Shown here piece by piece: positions 24,251 to 33,965 of a stretch of 64,000 bases of DNA. A program made the position numbers and the translations under genes. This DNA comes from UBA7672 sp965229115. Its GTDB lineage: Bacteria > Pseudomonadota > Alphaproteobacteria > Caulobacterales > Hyphomonadaceae. Position 1 is the stretch's first letter, and each line of letters starts with the position of its first letter. A model generated the notes under the pieces. The model was not told the origin of the DNA. It ran no database searches and worked only from the letters and a program-made list of their open reading frames with translations. The DNA lies in assembly GCA_965229115.1 (NCBI GenBank), contig CBDDIR010000003.1, positions 4,457,623 through 4,521,622 of the forward strand. The letters run 5' to 3'.

Positions 24251-25383
24251 CTCTGGTCGCTGACCCGCAGGACTTCCGCAAACGCCAGGAAGACGTGGTA
24301 CAAGGTCGACGCGGGCGCGTTGCCGGGAACAGGCTTTCCATCGGCATCAACGAGGTCGATCCACGTGGCCGGAAGCGTGCGGCCGAGATAGCGGTCGAAG
24401 AGCAGGGCGGCTGAGGATTCGATCGCTGCGGATGGATCAACGCCATCCAGCTCGTACAGCGCGATCGCTGCTTTCATGCGCTCGGTGTTCGGCCAGGTGC
24501 GTGAGGCGCGATCGATGGGCGCGCCATCATCGCGCACGCTGTTGAAGGTGATCTTGCTGGACGGGTCGACGCCATGCGTCTCGGCGAAGTTTGCAAGCGC
24601 ACGGATCTGTGGGGCGAGTTGCAGGCCGAGCTGCTTGCGGCAGGAGTTGAGGATCCACGACCATTCGAGCTGATGGCCCGGCTCGATGATCCGGCCTTCA
24701 TCGCCGGGCGCGCGGGCGAGGTCTTCGGTGAAGTATTCCGCGAGCGTCTGGGATTTCGTGTCGAAGAAGCGCGAGGTGAAGACGCCTACGATCTCCTTGG
24801 CCAGCTTTGCGAAGCGGTCCTCGCCGGTGGCCTCGAAGGCGGCGAGGCAGGCTTCGGTGAGGTGCATGTGCGGGTTCTGCTGGCGCCAGCCCTTGGGCGG
24901 CAGTTCGTGCCAGAAGCCTTCGCCGCCTTTAACGCGCAGATGGCTCTCGGTGTAGTCGAGCGTGCGGTGCATCCACTCTTTCGAGGTGGGGTCGCCGCTG
25001 GCTTTGTAGTGCCAGGACAGGGCGAACAGGACAAATGCGTGGTCGTAGAGGTCTGGCGTTGGGTCGAGCGGCGCGCCATCGCGGGTCAGCCTGCGAGCGA
25101 AGCCCTTGTCCGGGCCGTTCCACGTCCTGTTGATCAGATAGTCGACGCCGTGCTGGGCAAGCTCCAGCCCGGGTTTGAAACCCAGCAGATAGCCGTGCGA
25201 GAACACATAGATCTGGCGGGCGGTGACGCGCGTCCGCTTGAACGCGATCTGTGCATCGCGGCCATCCGGCGTGATCTGTTCGACATAACCGCCAAGCTCG
25301 CGATCGACACCGTGTTCAGCCCACCAGGGGAGGGTCGTGTCGAGCATCCATTTATGGATGGTCTCGCGATAAGGCAGCGCCAC
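24247..25383 (-). CDS. AGE family (N-acylglucosamine 2-epimerase-like) sugar epimerase/isomerase
   Basis: A 378-residue (alpha/alpha)6-barrel protein of the AGE/YihS family, with YVFSHGYLLGF, DLYDHAFVLFALSWHYKASGD, NPHMHLTEACLAAFEATG and EPGHQLEWSWIL containing the conserved active-site His and Arg positions. Likely a mannose/glucose- or N-acylhexosamine-interconverting enzyme. The start is GTG at 25383 with GGAG upstream. It is last in a leftward cluster after UDP-xylose and UDP-glucuronate genes, so it probably feeds envelope polysaccharide synthesis. Confidence 0.8.
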   Translation of the reverse strand: MALPYRETIHKWMLDTTLPWWAEHGVDRELGGYVEQITPDGRDAQIAFKRTRVTARQIYVFSHGYLLGFKPGLELAQHGVDYLINRTWNGPDKGFARRLTRDGAPLDPTPDLYDHAFVLFALSWHYKASGDPTSKEWMHRTLDYTESHLRVKGGEGFWHELPPKGWRQQNPHMHLTEACLAAFEATGEDRFAKLAKEIVGVFTSRFFDTKSQTLAEYFTEDLARAPGDEGRIIEPGHQLEWSWILNSCRKQLGLQLAPQIRALANFAETHGVDPSSKITFNSVRDDGAPIDRASRTWPNTERMKAAIALYELDGVDPSAAIESSAALLFDRYLGRTLPATWIDLVDADGKPVPGNAPASTLYHVFLAFAEVLRVSDQS

Positions 25384-25395
25384 GCCGGTCTCCGT

Positions 25396-26358
25396 CTACT
25401 CGTTCAGGAGCTTCCGGAAATAGCTGATAGTTTCCTTGAGACCATCCTCAAGCTGAACTTTCGGCTCCCAGCCGAGCACATTCTTGGCTTTGGTGATGTC
25501 GGGCTTGCGCTGCTTGGGGTCGTCGGAGGGCAGCGGCATGCGGACCAGCTTGGAGTTCGATCCGGCGAGCTTGAGCACGGCTTCGGCCAGTTCGATCATC
25601 GTGAACTCGCCCGGATTGCCGATATTGATCGGACCGGTGACATCGTCGCCCGTGTCCATCAGGCGGATCATGCCTTCGACCAGATCGTCGACATAGCAGA
25701 ACGAGCGCGTCTGCAGGCCATCGCCATAGATCGTGATGTCCTTGCCCTGCAGCGCCTGGACGATGAAGTTCGAAACCACGCGCCCGTCATTCGGGTGCAT
25801 GCGCGGCCCGTAGGTATTGAAGATGCGCATGACCTTGATGCGCAGCTTGTGCTGGCGGTGATAATCAAAGAACAGCGTCTCGGCGCAGCGTTTGCCCTCG
25901 TCATAGCAGGAACGCGTGCCGATCGGGTTGACGTTGCCCCAGTATTCTTCCGGCTGCGGGTGCACGGACGGATCGCCATAAACTTCGGAGGTCGAGGCCT
26001 GGAGGATCTTCGCGCCAACGCGTTTGGCGAGACCCAGCATGTTGATCGCACCATGGACCGACGTCTTCGTCGTCTGCACCGGATCGTGCTGGTAGTGGAT
26101 GGGCGAGGCCGGGCAGGCGAGGTTCCAGATCTGGTCCACTTCCACAAACAGTGGAAGCGTCACGTCATGGCGCAGGAATTCAAATTTCGGATTGCCATGC
26201 AGGTGGGCCACGTTGCGCTTCTGACCCGTGAAGAGGTTGTCGACGCACAACACGTCCTGTCCGCGAGCGATCAGACGGTCCGAGAGGTGCGAGCCGAGGA
26301 AGCCGGAGCCACCCGTTACAAGCGCGCGGTTCTCGAGAAGTGAGCTGGATTTGGCCAT
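25396..26358 (-). CDS. UDP-glucuronate decarboxylase (UXS-type SDR)
   Basis: A 320-residue short-chain dehydrogenase: Rossmann motif VTGGSGFLGSHL, UXS-characteristic LACPASPIHYQ, catalytic YDEGKR (YxxxK) with TSEVYGDP, and GDGLQTRSFCYVDDLVEGM. It converts UDP-glucuronate to UDP-xylose, NAD+-dependent. The adjacent upstream gene makes its substrate. Its length (about 310-320 residues) is typical of bacterial UXS. Confidence 0.9.
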   Translation of the reverse strand: MAKSSSLLENRALVTGGSGFLGSHLSDRLIARGQDVLCVDNLFTGQKRNVAHLHGNPKFEFLRHDVTLPLFVEVDQIWNLACPASPIHYQHDPVQTTKTSVHGAINMLGLAKRVGAKILQASTSEVYGDPSVHPQPEEYWGNVNPIGTRSCYDEGKRCAETLFFDYHRQHKLRIKVMRIFNTYGPRMHPNDGRVVSNFIVQALQGKDITIYGDGLQTRSFCYVDDLVEGMIRLMDTGDDVTGPINIGNPGEFTMIELAEAVLKLAGSNSKLVRMPLPSDDPKQRKPDITKAKNVLGWEPKVQLEDGLKETISYFRKLLNE

Positions 26359-26397
26359 GATGTCCCCGTGTGTCTTGTTGCGCGTTTCGCAGAGGCC

Positions 26398-27702
26398 TTA
26401 CGGCCGGCCAACGCTGGTGTAATTGAACCCGCGCCGTTTCATGTCTGCGGGTTGATAGACGTTGCGCAGATCGACGATGGTCGGCGTCTTCAGCAGTTTC
26501 TTGGCGCGATCCATGTCGAGCGCGCGGAACTGATCCCACTCGGTGATCAGCACCATGGCGTCCGCGCCGTCGATGGCATGGTACGGGCCATCGCAGAAGT
26601 CGACATCGGTGAAGAGCTTGCCAGCCTCGTGCATGCTTTCTGGATCATATGCTTTGACGCGTGCGCCGGCCGCCTGCAGGGCAGGGATGATGTCGAGCGA
26701 GGGCGCATCGCGCATGTCGTCGGTGTTCGGCTTGAAGGCGAGACCGAGCACGCCGATCGTCTTGCCCTTCACGTCGCCGCCAGCCGCCTTGATGACGCGG
26801 TCGGCCATGGCCTTCTTGCGAGCTTCGTTGACCTGCACGACCGTATCCACGATACGCACCGGGCTGCCATTGTCATTGGCGGTCTTGGTGAGCGCCAGCG
26901 TGTCTTTCGGGAAGCACGAGCCGCCATAGCCCGGACCGGCATGCAGGAACTTCTTCCCGATCCGGTTGTCGAGACCGATGCCTTTGGAAACGTCCTGGAC
27001 GTTCGCGCCGACCTTCTCGCAAAGGTCCGCCATCTCGTTGATGAAGGTGATCTTCACAGCGAGGAAGGCGTTGGCGGCGTACTTGATCAGCTCGGACGTG
27101 CGACGCTCGGTGAATAGGATCGGCGTCTCGTTGATGAAGAGCGGGCGATAGAGTTCGCGCATGCGCTCGCGGGCGTCCTCATTGTCGGTGCCGACGACGA
27201 CGCGATCCGGGCGCTTGAAGTCCGAGATGGCCGCGCCTTCGCGCAGGAATTCCGGGTTAGAGACCACGGCGAACTTGGCATTCGGATTGGTCTTGCGGAT
27301 GATCTCCTCGACCTCATCGCCCGTACCAACCGGCACAGTCGATTTCGTCACCACAACGGTGAAGCCGTCCATGTGCTCGGCGATCTCTTTGGCGGCTGCA
27401 TAGACGTAGGACAGGTCCGCATGGCCATCGCCACGACGCGACGGCGTGCCCACAGCGATGAACACCGCATCTGCCTGCTTGATGGCTTCACGGGCATCGA
27501 GCGAGAAGGACAGGCGGCCTTCCTTGACGTTGGACGCAACCAGCTCGGCCAGACCCGGCTCGTAGATCGGCATCACGCCCTTCTCGAGGCGCTCGATCTT
27601 GCTCGGATCCTTGTCCACGCACACGACCGTGTGGCCGAAATCGGCAAAGCAGGCCCCAGACACCAGGCCAACATAACCAGCCCCGATCATCGTCACCCGC
27701 AT
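26398..27702 (-). CDS. UDP-glucose 6-dehydrogenase
   Basis: A 434-residue protein with N-terminal NAD-binding IGAGYVGLVSGACFAD, a central helical domain, the catalytic Cys in YGGSCFPKDT and a C-terminal UDP-binding domain (VLGLAFKPNTDDMRDAPS). It oxidises UDP-glucose to UDP-glucuronate with two NAD+. It is co-directional with and 39 bp upstream of the decarboxylase gene, forming the UDP-glucose to UDP-xylose route. Confidence 0.95.
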   Translation of the reverse strand: MRVTMIGAGYVGLVSGACFADFGHTVVCVDKDPSKIERLEKGVMPIYEPGLAELVASNVKEGRLSFSLDAREAIKQADAVFIAVGTPSRRGDGHADLSYVYAAAKEIAEHMDGFTVVVTKSTVPVGTGDEVEEIIRKTNPNAKFAVVSNPEFLREGAAISDFKRPDRVVVGTDNEDARERMRELYRPLFINETPILFTERRTSELIKYAANAFLAVKITFINEMADLCEKVGANVQDVSKGIGLDNRIGKKFLHAGPGYGGSCFPKDTLALTKTANDNGSPVRIVDTVVQVNEARKKAMADRVIKAAGGDVKGKTIGVLGLAFKPNTDDMRDAPSLDIIPALQAAGARVKAYDPESMHEAGKLFTDVDFCDGPYHAIDGADAMVLITEWDQFRALDMDRAKKLLKTPTIVDLRNVYQPADMKRRGFNYTSVGRP

Positions 27703-27836
27703 AGCGTAGTCCTCTCAAGTCTGAGCGCAAAGTCCGTCCGGCATGGTTACCGGCGCCGGCGGCGCTTGAAATACGGCGAATGCCGCAAGGTATGCACGGT
27801 TTGGACCAGCCCTAAAACACAGTCGTGCAGTCCACG

Positions 27837-29306
27837 TTAATCGTTCGAAGGCCGGCGCGATTTTTCGATAACTTTTGTCGTCGATTGGCCATCAACCAGC
27901 GCCGCTCGCACGATCTTCCCGCCGCGCGCCTTAACGATGTCAGCGCCAACGATCTGATCCTCGGCGTAGTCGGCGCCCTTGATCAGTACATCCGGTTGCA
28001 GCTCGGTAATCACCTCAAGCGGCGTTTCATCGCCAAACAGGATAACCGCATCAACGCCTTTGACCGCTGCCATGACAGCCGCCCGGACGTCTTCAGATTG
28101 AACCGGGCGCTCAGGCCCTTTGAGAACCCGCACTGACGCATCCGTATTCAGCGCCACGATCAATCGATCGCAAGCCGCCGCCGCCTGCCGCAGGAGCGAG
28201 ATATGACCCGCATGCAGGATGTCGAAACAGCCATTGGTGAAGCCGACAGACAGCCCCTCGCGACCCCACGTTTCGCGCAGGCGTTTCGCATCGCTCAAGG
28301 GCAGGGCGCCCGGCGCGCCGCCAAGGCCACGCTGTCCTGCACCGATCTCGGCCAGCAGTTCGGCGGGCGTCGCCGTAGCCGTACCGCGCTTGGCCACGAC
28401 AATCCCTGCTGCGACATTCGCGATCTGCATCGCAGCTTCCGCCGGCAGGCCGCTCGCCACGCCCAGCGCAACCGCCGCCGCGACCGTGTCGCCCGCACCA
28501 GACACATCGAAGACTTCGCGCGCCTTGGCGCCCAGATGCACCGGCGCAGTATCTGTCCGGAACAACGACATCCCGTGTTCTGATCGCGTCAGCAGGATCG
28601 CGGCGCCCGTCGTGGCAATCGCGATATCACTGGCCGCGCCACACTCCGCATCCGACCCGCACGCCGCGTGGGTTGCGAGCTGAAGCTCCTTGCGGTTCGG
28701 CGTGATGATCGTCGCGCCGCTATAGGCGCTCCAGTCATTACGCTTGGGATCGACAATGATCGGCACGCCAGCCTTTTTGCCCGCCGCCATGATGGCTGCG
28801 AGTACGCGGTCGGTCAGCGCGCCCTTGGCGTAATCCGAGATCATGATGACGTCGCAATCGTCCGCCAGCAGGTCGACCGCCGCAATCAGCCGATCCTCGG
28901 TTGCCCGCTCGATAGCGCCCGGGTTCTCCCGATCCACGCGCACGATCTGGTGCTGGCTGCCCATATAGCGCGTCTTGATCGTGGTCGGCCGCGACGGCTC
29001 GGTCACCAGATGCGTCTCGATCGAGCTCGAAAGGGCAGACAGCGTACCGGCCAGGGTCGATGCCGCTGCATCTGCTCCCGTAACACCGATCAGCATCGCC
29101 TTACCGCCGAGTGCGGCGACGTTTGCCGCCACGTTGGCCGCGCCCCCCGCGGTCCAGCGTTCATCACTCACCTGGATGATCGGCACGGGCGCTTCATCCG
29201 ACACACGGCTGACGCGCCCGGAGACGTAATGGTCCACCATCACATCGCCCACGACCAGCACGCGGCCACGGGCAAGTTGGGCGATCTGGTCGTGTGTCGG
29301 GCTCAC
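27837..29306 (-). CDS. hldE: Bifunctional heptose-7-phosphate kinase / heptose-1-phosphate adenylyltransferase
   Basis: A 489-residue fusion. The N-terminal PfkB/ribokinase domain has GDVMVDHY, GGAANVAANVAALGG and the anion-hole/catalytic VSGAGDTVAAAVAL. The C-terminal nucleotidyltransferase has the HxGH signature in NGCFDILHAGHISLLR. It makes ADP-heptose precursor for the lipopolysaccharide core. The start is GTG at 29306, which overlaps the stop of an unexplained upstream frame (29303-29620). Confidence 0.95.
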   Translation of the reverse strand: MSPTHDQIAQLARGRVLVVGDVMVDHYVSGRVSRVSDEAPVPIIQVSDERWTAGGAANVAANVAALGGKAMLIGVTGADAAASTLAGTLSALSSSIETHLVTEPSRPTTIKTRYMGSQHQIVRVDRENPGAIERATEDRLIAAVDLLADDCDVIMISDYAKGALTDRVLAAIMAAGKKAGVPIIVDPKRNDWSAYSGATIITPNRKELQLATHAACGSDAECGAASDIAIATTGAAILLTRSEHGMSLFRTDTAPVHLGAKAREVFDVSGAGDTVAAAVALGVASGLPAEAAMQIANVAAGIVVAKRGTATATPAELLAEIGAGQRGLGGAPGALPLSDAKRLRETWGREGLSVGFTNGCFDILHAGHISLLRQAAAACDRLIVALNTDASVRVLKGPERPVQSEDVRAAVMAAVKGVDAVILFGDETPLEVITELQPDVLIKGADYAEDQIVGADIVKARGGKIVRAALVDGQSTTKVIEKSRRPSND

Positions 29307-29626
29307 GCGGTCTTTCCGTGTCGCCAGCCATCAGCCGGCTTCCAAGCTGTCTCTCTAGCCAAACCCGACAAGCGCGTCAGGTCTTTCTGATAGGCCGCCC
29401 GGGCAAACAGTCCGAAGTTGTCCCAAGATATGATACCGATCTGTCTTGCCGCAGATGCGCACTCAACTTGGGTCCGATTGCCAGGAATTGCGCTTGTCTT
29501 GGATAACGAACAGTCTAGAGCGATAGCCAGCAATAGAGCAGGGAAAACCCTGCCTGTTCTGGGGGTTATTGATTTAGCGTGGGCAGGATTGGCCGTCTCG
29601 TCGAGACAGGCCAGGGACAATGTCTA
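29307..29626. other. Divergent promoter region between hldE and the response regulator
   Basis: No established gene. A 105-codon minus-strand frame (29303-29620) ends with TGA overlapping the hldE GTG, but it has no recognisable domain and may be chance. No clear -35/-10 pair was assigned. Confidence 0.4.
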
Positions 29627-30127
29627 ATGGCACTGGAAAGCGTTTCCGCGCTGATCCTGGACGACAATGCGCATATGCGCGGACTGGTGCGGGTCATCCT
29701 CGCCAGCTTCGGCATGCGCCGCATCGAGGAAGCCTCCGACACCAACCAGGCGATCGGCCATGTCGCTGGCGGCGACATCGATATCGCCTTTGTCGACTTC
29801 AAGCTCAGCGGCCTTGACGGTCTCGACTTCTGCAAGCGTATCCGGCTCGACCCCCACAGCCCCAACCGCTACCTGCCGATCATCATGATCACCGCTTATT
29901 CCGAGCGAAAGCGCGTGATCGACGCTATCAATGCCGGCGTGGACGAGTTTCTCGTCAAACCCATCCGGGCGGTCGACGTGGCCAACCGGGTCAACGCCGT
30001 TATCGAGCGCCGCCGCACCTTTATCGAGGCGAGGGGCTATTTCGGCCCTGACCGCCGCCGCCGTGACGATCCGCGGCATCAGGGTCCCTGGCGGCGCGCA
30101 AACGACCCCGGCACGATTGATATCTAA
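29627..30127 (+). CDS. Single-domain response regulator (CheY-like) with basic tail
   Basis: A 166-residue protein. The receiver domain fills residues 1-125: acidic pair LDDN, phosphoacceptor Asp in AFVDFKLSGLDG, Thr in MITAYS and Lys in FLVKPIR. A conserved-looking tail (RGYFGPDRRRRDD) follows in place of an output domain. Such stand-alone receivers act as phosphotransfer or partner-binding switches. No histidine kinase gene is nearby. The ATG at 29627 gives a standard N-terminus for a receiver. Confidence 0.85.
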   Translation: MALESVSALILDDNAHMRGLVRVILASFGMRRIEEASDTNQAIGHVAGGDIDIAFVDFKLSGLDGLDFCKRIRLDPHSPNRYLPIIMITAYSERKRVIDAINAGVDEFLVKPIRAVDVANRVNAVIERRRTFIEARGYFGPDRRRRDDPRHQGPWRRANDPGTIDI

Positions 30128-30273
30128 GCACGAACCTGCCCGAAGCCGCCTAGGCGGCCGCCAAACCTTGCCGAACGGCGGGCCAAATAGGAACTGTTGC
30201 GGCGTTGAGCATGTCTGGCTAACGTCCCGTCCACAATCGGCGGGTCTGCGGACATCGCGGCGGAGGGATTTGT

Positions 30274-31812
30274 ATGGCTAAAGGAATAGGGCAGCTGTTT
30301 GCCCGTAAGTCAGTCGAGCAGATTCAGACCGAATACGGTGCGAGCGAGCTGAAAAAGACGCTGGGCGCTCTCAACCTGGTCTTGCTCGGTATCGGCTGCA
30401 TCATCGGCGCTGGTATCTTCGTGCGGACGGGTTCGGCTGCAGCGCTCCACGCGGGCCCGGCCGTTATCCTGTCCTTCGTCATCGCCGGCGTGATCTGCGC
30501 ACTTGCAGGTCTGTGCTACGCCGAGCTCGCCTCCGCCCTGCCGGTTTCCGGTTCGGCCTATACCTATTCCTACGCGACCCTCGGCGAAGGCGCTGCCTGG
30601 CTGATGGGGGCGCTGCTGCTCCTTGAATACGGCCTTGCGGCTTCGGTCGTGGCCGTGGGTTGGGCGGGCTATGTCGTCAGTCTTCTGGCGGACTTCGGGA
30701 TAGTCATTCCAGCAACATTATCGGCCCCGTTCGGCCACCCGGTGGCGCTGCCTGACGGATCGACGGCGACTGCTGTCATGAACCTGCCGGCTGCGCTTGT
30801 CGTCCTTGCGCTCACCGTCCTGCTCGTCGTCGGCATCTCGGAATCGGCGAAGTTCAACAACGTCATCGTCGCCATCAAGATGACCACGATCATCGCGGTT
30901 ATCCTCATCGGCGGCTTCTACGTGCTGACCCACTTCTCCGAAACGTCGCAGAACTGGGTGCCGTTCATCCCGGAAAATGAAGGTCCGGGTAAATATGGCT
31001 TCGATGGTGTGGCGCGCGCCGCATCGATCGTGTTCTTCGCTTACATCGGCTTCGAGGCGGTCTCGACCGCCGGCCAGGAAGCCAAGAACCCCAAGCGCGA
31101 CCTGCCGATCGGCATCATCGGTTCGCTGGTGGTCTGCACCGTCCTCTACATGCTCGTCTCCTGGGTTCTGACCATGATGGTCAACTACAAGGAGCTGAAC
31201 GTGCCGGATCCGGTCGCCGTGGCGGTCAACGCTCTCGGGCCGGAGTGGGGCATCTTCGCAAAGATCGTGAAGGTCGGCGCCATCACGGGTCTCACCTCGG
31301 TGATCCTCGTGCTCATGTATGGTCAGACCCGCATCTTCTACACGATGGCGCGCGACGGCCTGCTGCCCAAGCCGTTCTCGAAAGTGCACCCCACGTTCAA
31401 GACGCCGTGGATCAACACGCTGCTGGTCGGCATTCTTGTCGCCGGCGCCGCTGCGATCTTCGACATCAACACCCTGGGCGACCTCACCTCGGTCGGAACC
31501 CTGGCCGCCTTCGCGGTGGTCTGCCTGACGGTCATGTTCCTGCGCAAGACGCAGCCGAACCTGCCGCGCGGCTTCAAGGTTCCGCTCTATCCGGTGCTGC
31601 CGATCCTCGGCATCGTGTCGTGCATCTGGCTCATCACCACCGTGGAAGCACGCGTGCTGATGTTCTTCGCCTGGTTCATGGCAGGCTCCGTGGTGGTCTA
31701 TTTCGCCTACGGCATGTGGAACTCCAACCTGGCCAAGGGCGTCATCGTCCGTGGTCACGAGCCGGGTCCGCAGGAATTCGAAACGCCTGATCCGAAAAAC
31801 CCGCAGGGCTGA
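30274..31812 (+). CDS. APC-family cationic amino acid permease
   Basis: A 512-residue membrane protein with about 12 helices. The first has the APC signature GIGCIIGAGIFVRTG, and FAYIGFEAVSTAGQEAKNPKRDLPIGI is the conserved loop near TM6. It most resembles the cationic amino acid/YfnA-type transporters. CGGAGGG precedes the ATG. The polar C-terminal tail (PDPKNPQG) ends just before a strong terminator, so the gene is monocistronic. Confidence 0.88.
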   Translation: MAKGIGQLFARKSVEQIQTEYGASELKKTLGALNLVLLGIGCIIGAGIFVRTGSAAALHAGPAVILSFVIAGVICALAGLCYAELASALPVSGSAYTYSYATLGEGAAWLMGALLLLEYGLAASVVAVGWAGYVVSLLADFGIVIPATLSAPFGHPVALPDGSTATAVMNLPAALVVLALTVLLVVGISESAKFNNVIVAIKMTTIIAVILIGGFYVLTHFSETSQNWVPFIPENEGPGKYGFDGVARAASIVFFAYIGFEAVSTAGQEAKNPKRDLPIGIIGSLVVCTVLYMLVSWVLTMMVNYKELNVPDPVAVAVNALGPEWGIFAKIVKVGAITGLTSVILVLMYGQTRIFYTMARDGLLPKPFSKVHPTFKTPWINTLLVGILVAGAAAIFDINTLGDLTSVGTLAAFAVVCLTVMFLRKTQPNLPRGFKVPLYPVLPILGIVSCIWLITTVEARVLMFFAWFMAGSVVVYFAYGMWNSNLAKGVIVRGHEPGPQEFETPDPKNPQG

Positions 31813-31845
31813 GCCCCGGGTCTATCTGCAAGGCTGGAGAATCGG

Positions 31846-31878
31846 CGGCGCTCCCCAAAAGGGAGCGCCGTTGCTTTT
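31846..31878 (+). terminator. Rho-independent terminator of the permease gene
   Basis: CGGCGCTCCC (31846-31855) pairs perfectly with GGGAGCGCCG (31861-31870) around a CAAAA loop, followed by TTGCTTTT. It lies 33 bases after the permease stop. Confidence 0.85.
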
Positions 31879-31953
31879 GGGGCCGTTGCCTTGAAACCAT
31901 TGCGCTGGGTTACGAGGCTGCTATCCCCGCCTGACTTAGCGGGAGTGCGCGGC

Positions 31954-32595
31954 ATGGGCGTTGAAGCAGTCATCTGGGATTTCGGCGGCGTCTTCACGAC
32001 CTCGCCCTTCGATGCCTTCAACCGCTACGAGCGTGAGCGCGGCCTGCCGGTCGACGTGATCCGCAAGATCAACTCGATCAATCCCGACACCAACGCCTGG
32101 GCGAAGATCGAACGTTCCGAAGTCGATGCCGCCACCTTTGACGCCCTGTTCGCGGAAGAGGCCAGGTCGCTCGGCTACGACATCCGCGGCGCAGACGTGC
32201 TGGCGCTGCTCTCGGGCGATCTGCGCCCCGCCGTGGTCGCCGCCTTCTTCGCCTGCAAGGCGCGCTTCAAGGTCGGCTGCATCACCAACAACGCGCCCAC
32301 GGGGAAGGGCGCCGGCATGTCATCCTCGAGCGACAAGGCCAAGCAGGTCGCCGAAGTCTTCGCCCAGTTCGACCATGTGATAGAAAGTTCCAAGGCAGGC
32401 GTGCGCAAGCCCGATCCGCGCATCTACCAGATGATGTGCGACGCCCTCGGCGTGAAACCCGCCACCTGCGTTTACCTCGACGATCTGGGCATCAACCTGA
32501 AGCCTGCCCGCGAAATGGGCATGTACACCATCAAGGTTACCTCCGAGGGCCAGCTCCTCGACGACCTGTCTAAAGCGGTCGGCCTCGCCTTCTAG
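31954..32595 (+). CDS. HAD-superfamily (subclass IA) hydrolase
   Basis: A 213-residue protein. Motif I is WDFGGVF (nucleophile Asp; the usual second Asp is Gly, as in the soluble epoxide hydrolase N-domain group), motif II is GCITNNAP, motif III Lys is in GVRKPDPRIY and motif IV is YLDDLGINL. Likely a small-molecule phosphatase. The ATG at 31954 is preferred over a frame extending 21 codons upstream into the intergenic region. Confidence 0.8.
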   Translation: MGVEAVIWDFGGVFTTSPFDAFNRYERERGLPVDVIRKINSINPDTNAWAKIERSEVDAATFDALFAEEARSLGYDIRGADVLALLSGDLRPAVVAAFFACKARFKVGCITNNAPTGKGAGMSSSSDKAKQVAEVFAQFDHVIESSKAGVRKPDPRIYQMMCDALGVKPATCVYLDDLGINLKPAREMGMYTIKVTSEGQLLDDLSKAVGLAF

Positions 32596-32707
32596 GCGCA
32601 CGGTTTCGCCAAAGCGGCCCACGAAGGATATTGCACTCCCGCCCCCATGTGATTGCATGATGTGATCGCATGTCGGGGGCGACGTTGCTGATCCAGGGCT
32701 GGTGCGC

Positions 32708-33256
32708 ATGTACCTGCGCGCATGGATGGTCGTTCTGCTTGCGCCCCTGTGCGCAGCCGCCTGCGATGCCCCGCCATCCGCTGAACCCGTCGGCGCGGCC
32801 ATCATCGATCTTCCACCGATACGCGAGCCGCTGCCCGAAGCCGTCGAAGCAACCGTCGAGAAACTGCGCGAGATCGGCGCCCACGGCAGCTATCGCGACA
32901 TGGCAAGGTTCGCCGACAAGACCGAAGGCTTCCGCTCCAACAGCGGATCAATCAGCCACAAGGACTATTGGTATCTCAAGATGCGCGCCGGCGACTGGCC
33001 GATGGCGCAGGTCGAAAGATTGCTCGGTTATGCCTACAGCGTCGCCGACACCGAACGCGGCAAGGTCTTCATCTGGCCGTGGGTCGCGGCCCTGAAGCCG
33101 CACGAGATCACGCCGGTGGCCGAGCGCGACATCGCCGCTCTCCTGGGAGAAGGGCAGGCCGAAGCCCTGCGTCGCGGCCGGCCATGGCCCGGCTACGTCC
33201 TCGGCATCGCCGAAGACGGCACATGGCTCTACTTCGTGTCAGGTTCTAGCGGTTAG
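32708..33256 (+). CDS. Hypothetical lipoprotein
   Basis: A 182-residue protein with a short signal peptide and lipobox-like CAAAC near residue 18. The mature part is compact, with aromatic-rich YWYLKMRAGDWPM, VFIWPWVAALKP and TWLYFVSG; no family was recognised. The ATG at 32708 is two codons inside a GTG frame. It ends in a 4-bp convergent overlap with the next gene. Confidence 0.6.
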   Translation: MYLRAWMVVLLAPLCAAACDAPPSAEPVGAAIIDLPPIREPLPEAVEATVEKLREIGAHGSYRDMARFADKTEGFRSNSGSISHKDYWYLKMRAGDWPMAQVERLLGYAYSVADTERGKVFIWPWVAALKPHEITPVAERDIAALLGEGQAEALRRGRPWPGYVLGIAEDGTWLYFVSGSSG

Positions 33257-33534
33257 GCCGCTTCGGACTTGCCGATGCGCGGCGGTCCGCCCTGGGCTGC
33301 CTGCGACGGGCCAAAGGCGCGATCCAGCACGCGGGTCGAATCCAGCGCGAGAGCAATCGAGTCGCTCAGGTGCGAGAGGATCTTCATGTTGTTCGCCATG
33401 ACATGCAGCGCTTCCGGCCGCGTGTCCGACTCGATCACTTCACAGCGGTGCAGGATGTCAGCGCGCAGCTGCATCAGCAGGTCTTCAAGCTTGTGGCCTT
33501 CCGGCTTCTTGTCGGAACGCAGAAAATGGGTCAC
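33253..33534 (-). CDS. Small helical protein of unknown function
   Basis: A 93-residue protein from GTG at 33534, which has GGGAGA 8 bases upstream; longer frames lack such a site. The middle is all-helical (LEDLLMQLRADILHRCEVI, then LHVMANNMKILSHLSDSIALAL), with a Pro/Gly-rich tail. No domain was recognised; it could be a cytoplasmic adaptor or antagonist. It converges on the preceding lipoprotein gene. Confidence 0.5.
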   Translation of the reverse strand: MTHFLRSDKKPEGHKLEDLLMQLRADILHRCEVIESDTRPEALHVMANNMKILSHLSDSIALALDSTRVLDRAFGPSQAAQGGPPRIGKSEAA

Positions 33535-33677
33535 GGACAATTCTCCCTGTCGTTCCGTACCATGACCGAAATTAGCTGACGGACTGTTGCGTGGCGCCGC
33601 GCGGTTTCGCACTAAGTTCCTGTTAACGCCCCGCCGTGGGCCCAAAACGCGGTAAGAAATCGGTAAGGAGCCTGCAC

Positions 33678-33959
33678 ATGACCAAAGCCATCGGCGCAAA
33701 GGCTGCCCTCGACCAGCTCAAGGGCTGGACCGAAACCCCCGGCCGCGACGCCATCGCCAAGACCTATAAGTTCGCAGACTTCAACGCCGCCTTCGGCTTC
33801 ATGACGCGCGTCGCCCTCAAGGCCGACAAGATGGATCACCACCCCGAATGGTCGAACGTCTATAACAAGGTCGAAGTCGTCCTTACCACGCACGACGCCA
33901 ACGGCGTCACCGCCAAGGATGTCGAACTGGCCAAGTTCATGGATGAGGCAGCAGGCTGA
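33678..33959 (+). CDS. phhB: 4a-hydroxytetrahydrobiopterin dehydratase (pterin-4a-carbinolamine dehydratase)
   Basis: A 93-residue protein of the PCD/DCoH family. It carries GWTE, FNAAFGFMTRVALKADKMDHHPEWSNVYNKV and LTTHDANGVTAKD, including the conserved H-H-P-x-W active-site motif. It dehydrates 4a-hydroxytetrahydrobiopterin to regenerate the cofactor. The ATG at 33678 has TAAGGAG about 8 bases upstream. Confidence 0.93.
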   Translation: MTKAIGAKAALDQLKGWTETPGRDAIAKTYKFADFNAAFGFMTRVALKADKMDHHPEWSNVYNKVEVVLTTHDANGVTAKDVELAKFMDEAAG

Positions 33960-33965
33960 GTCAGC

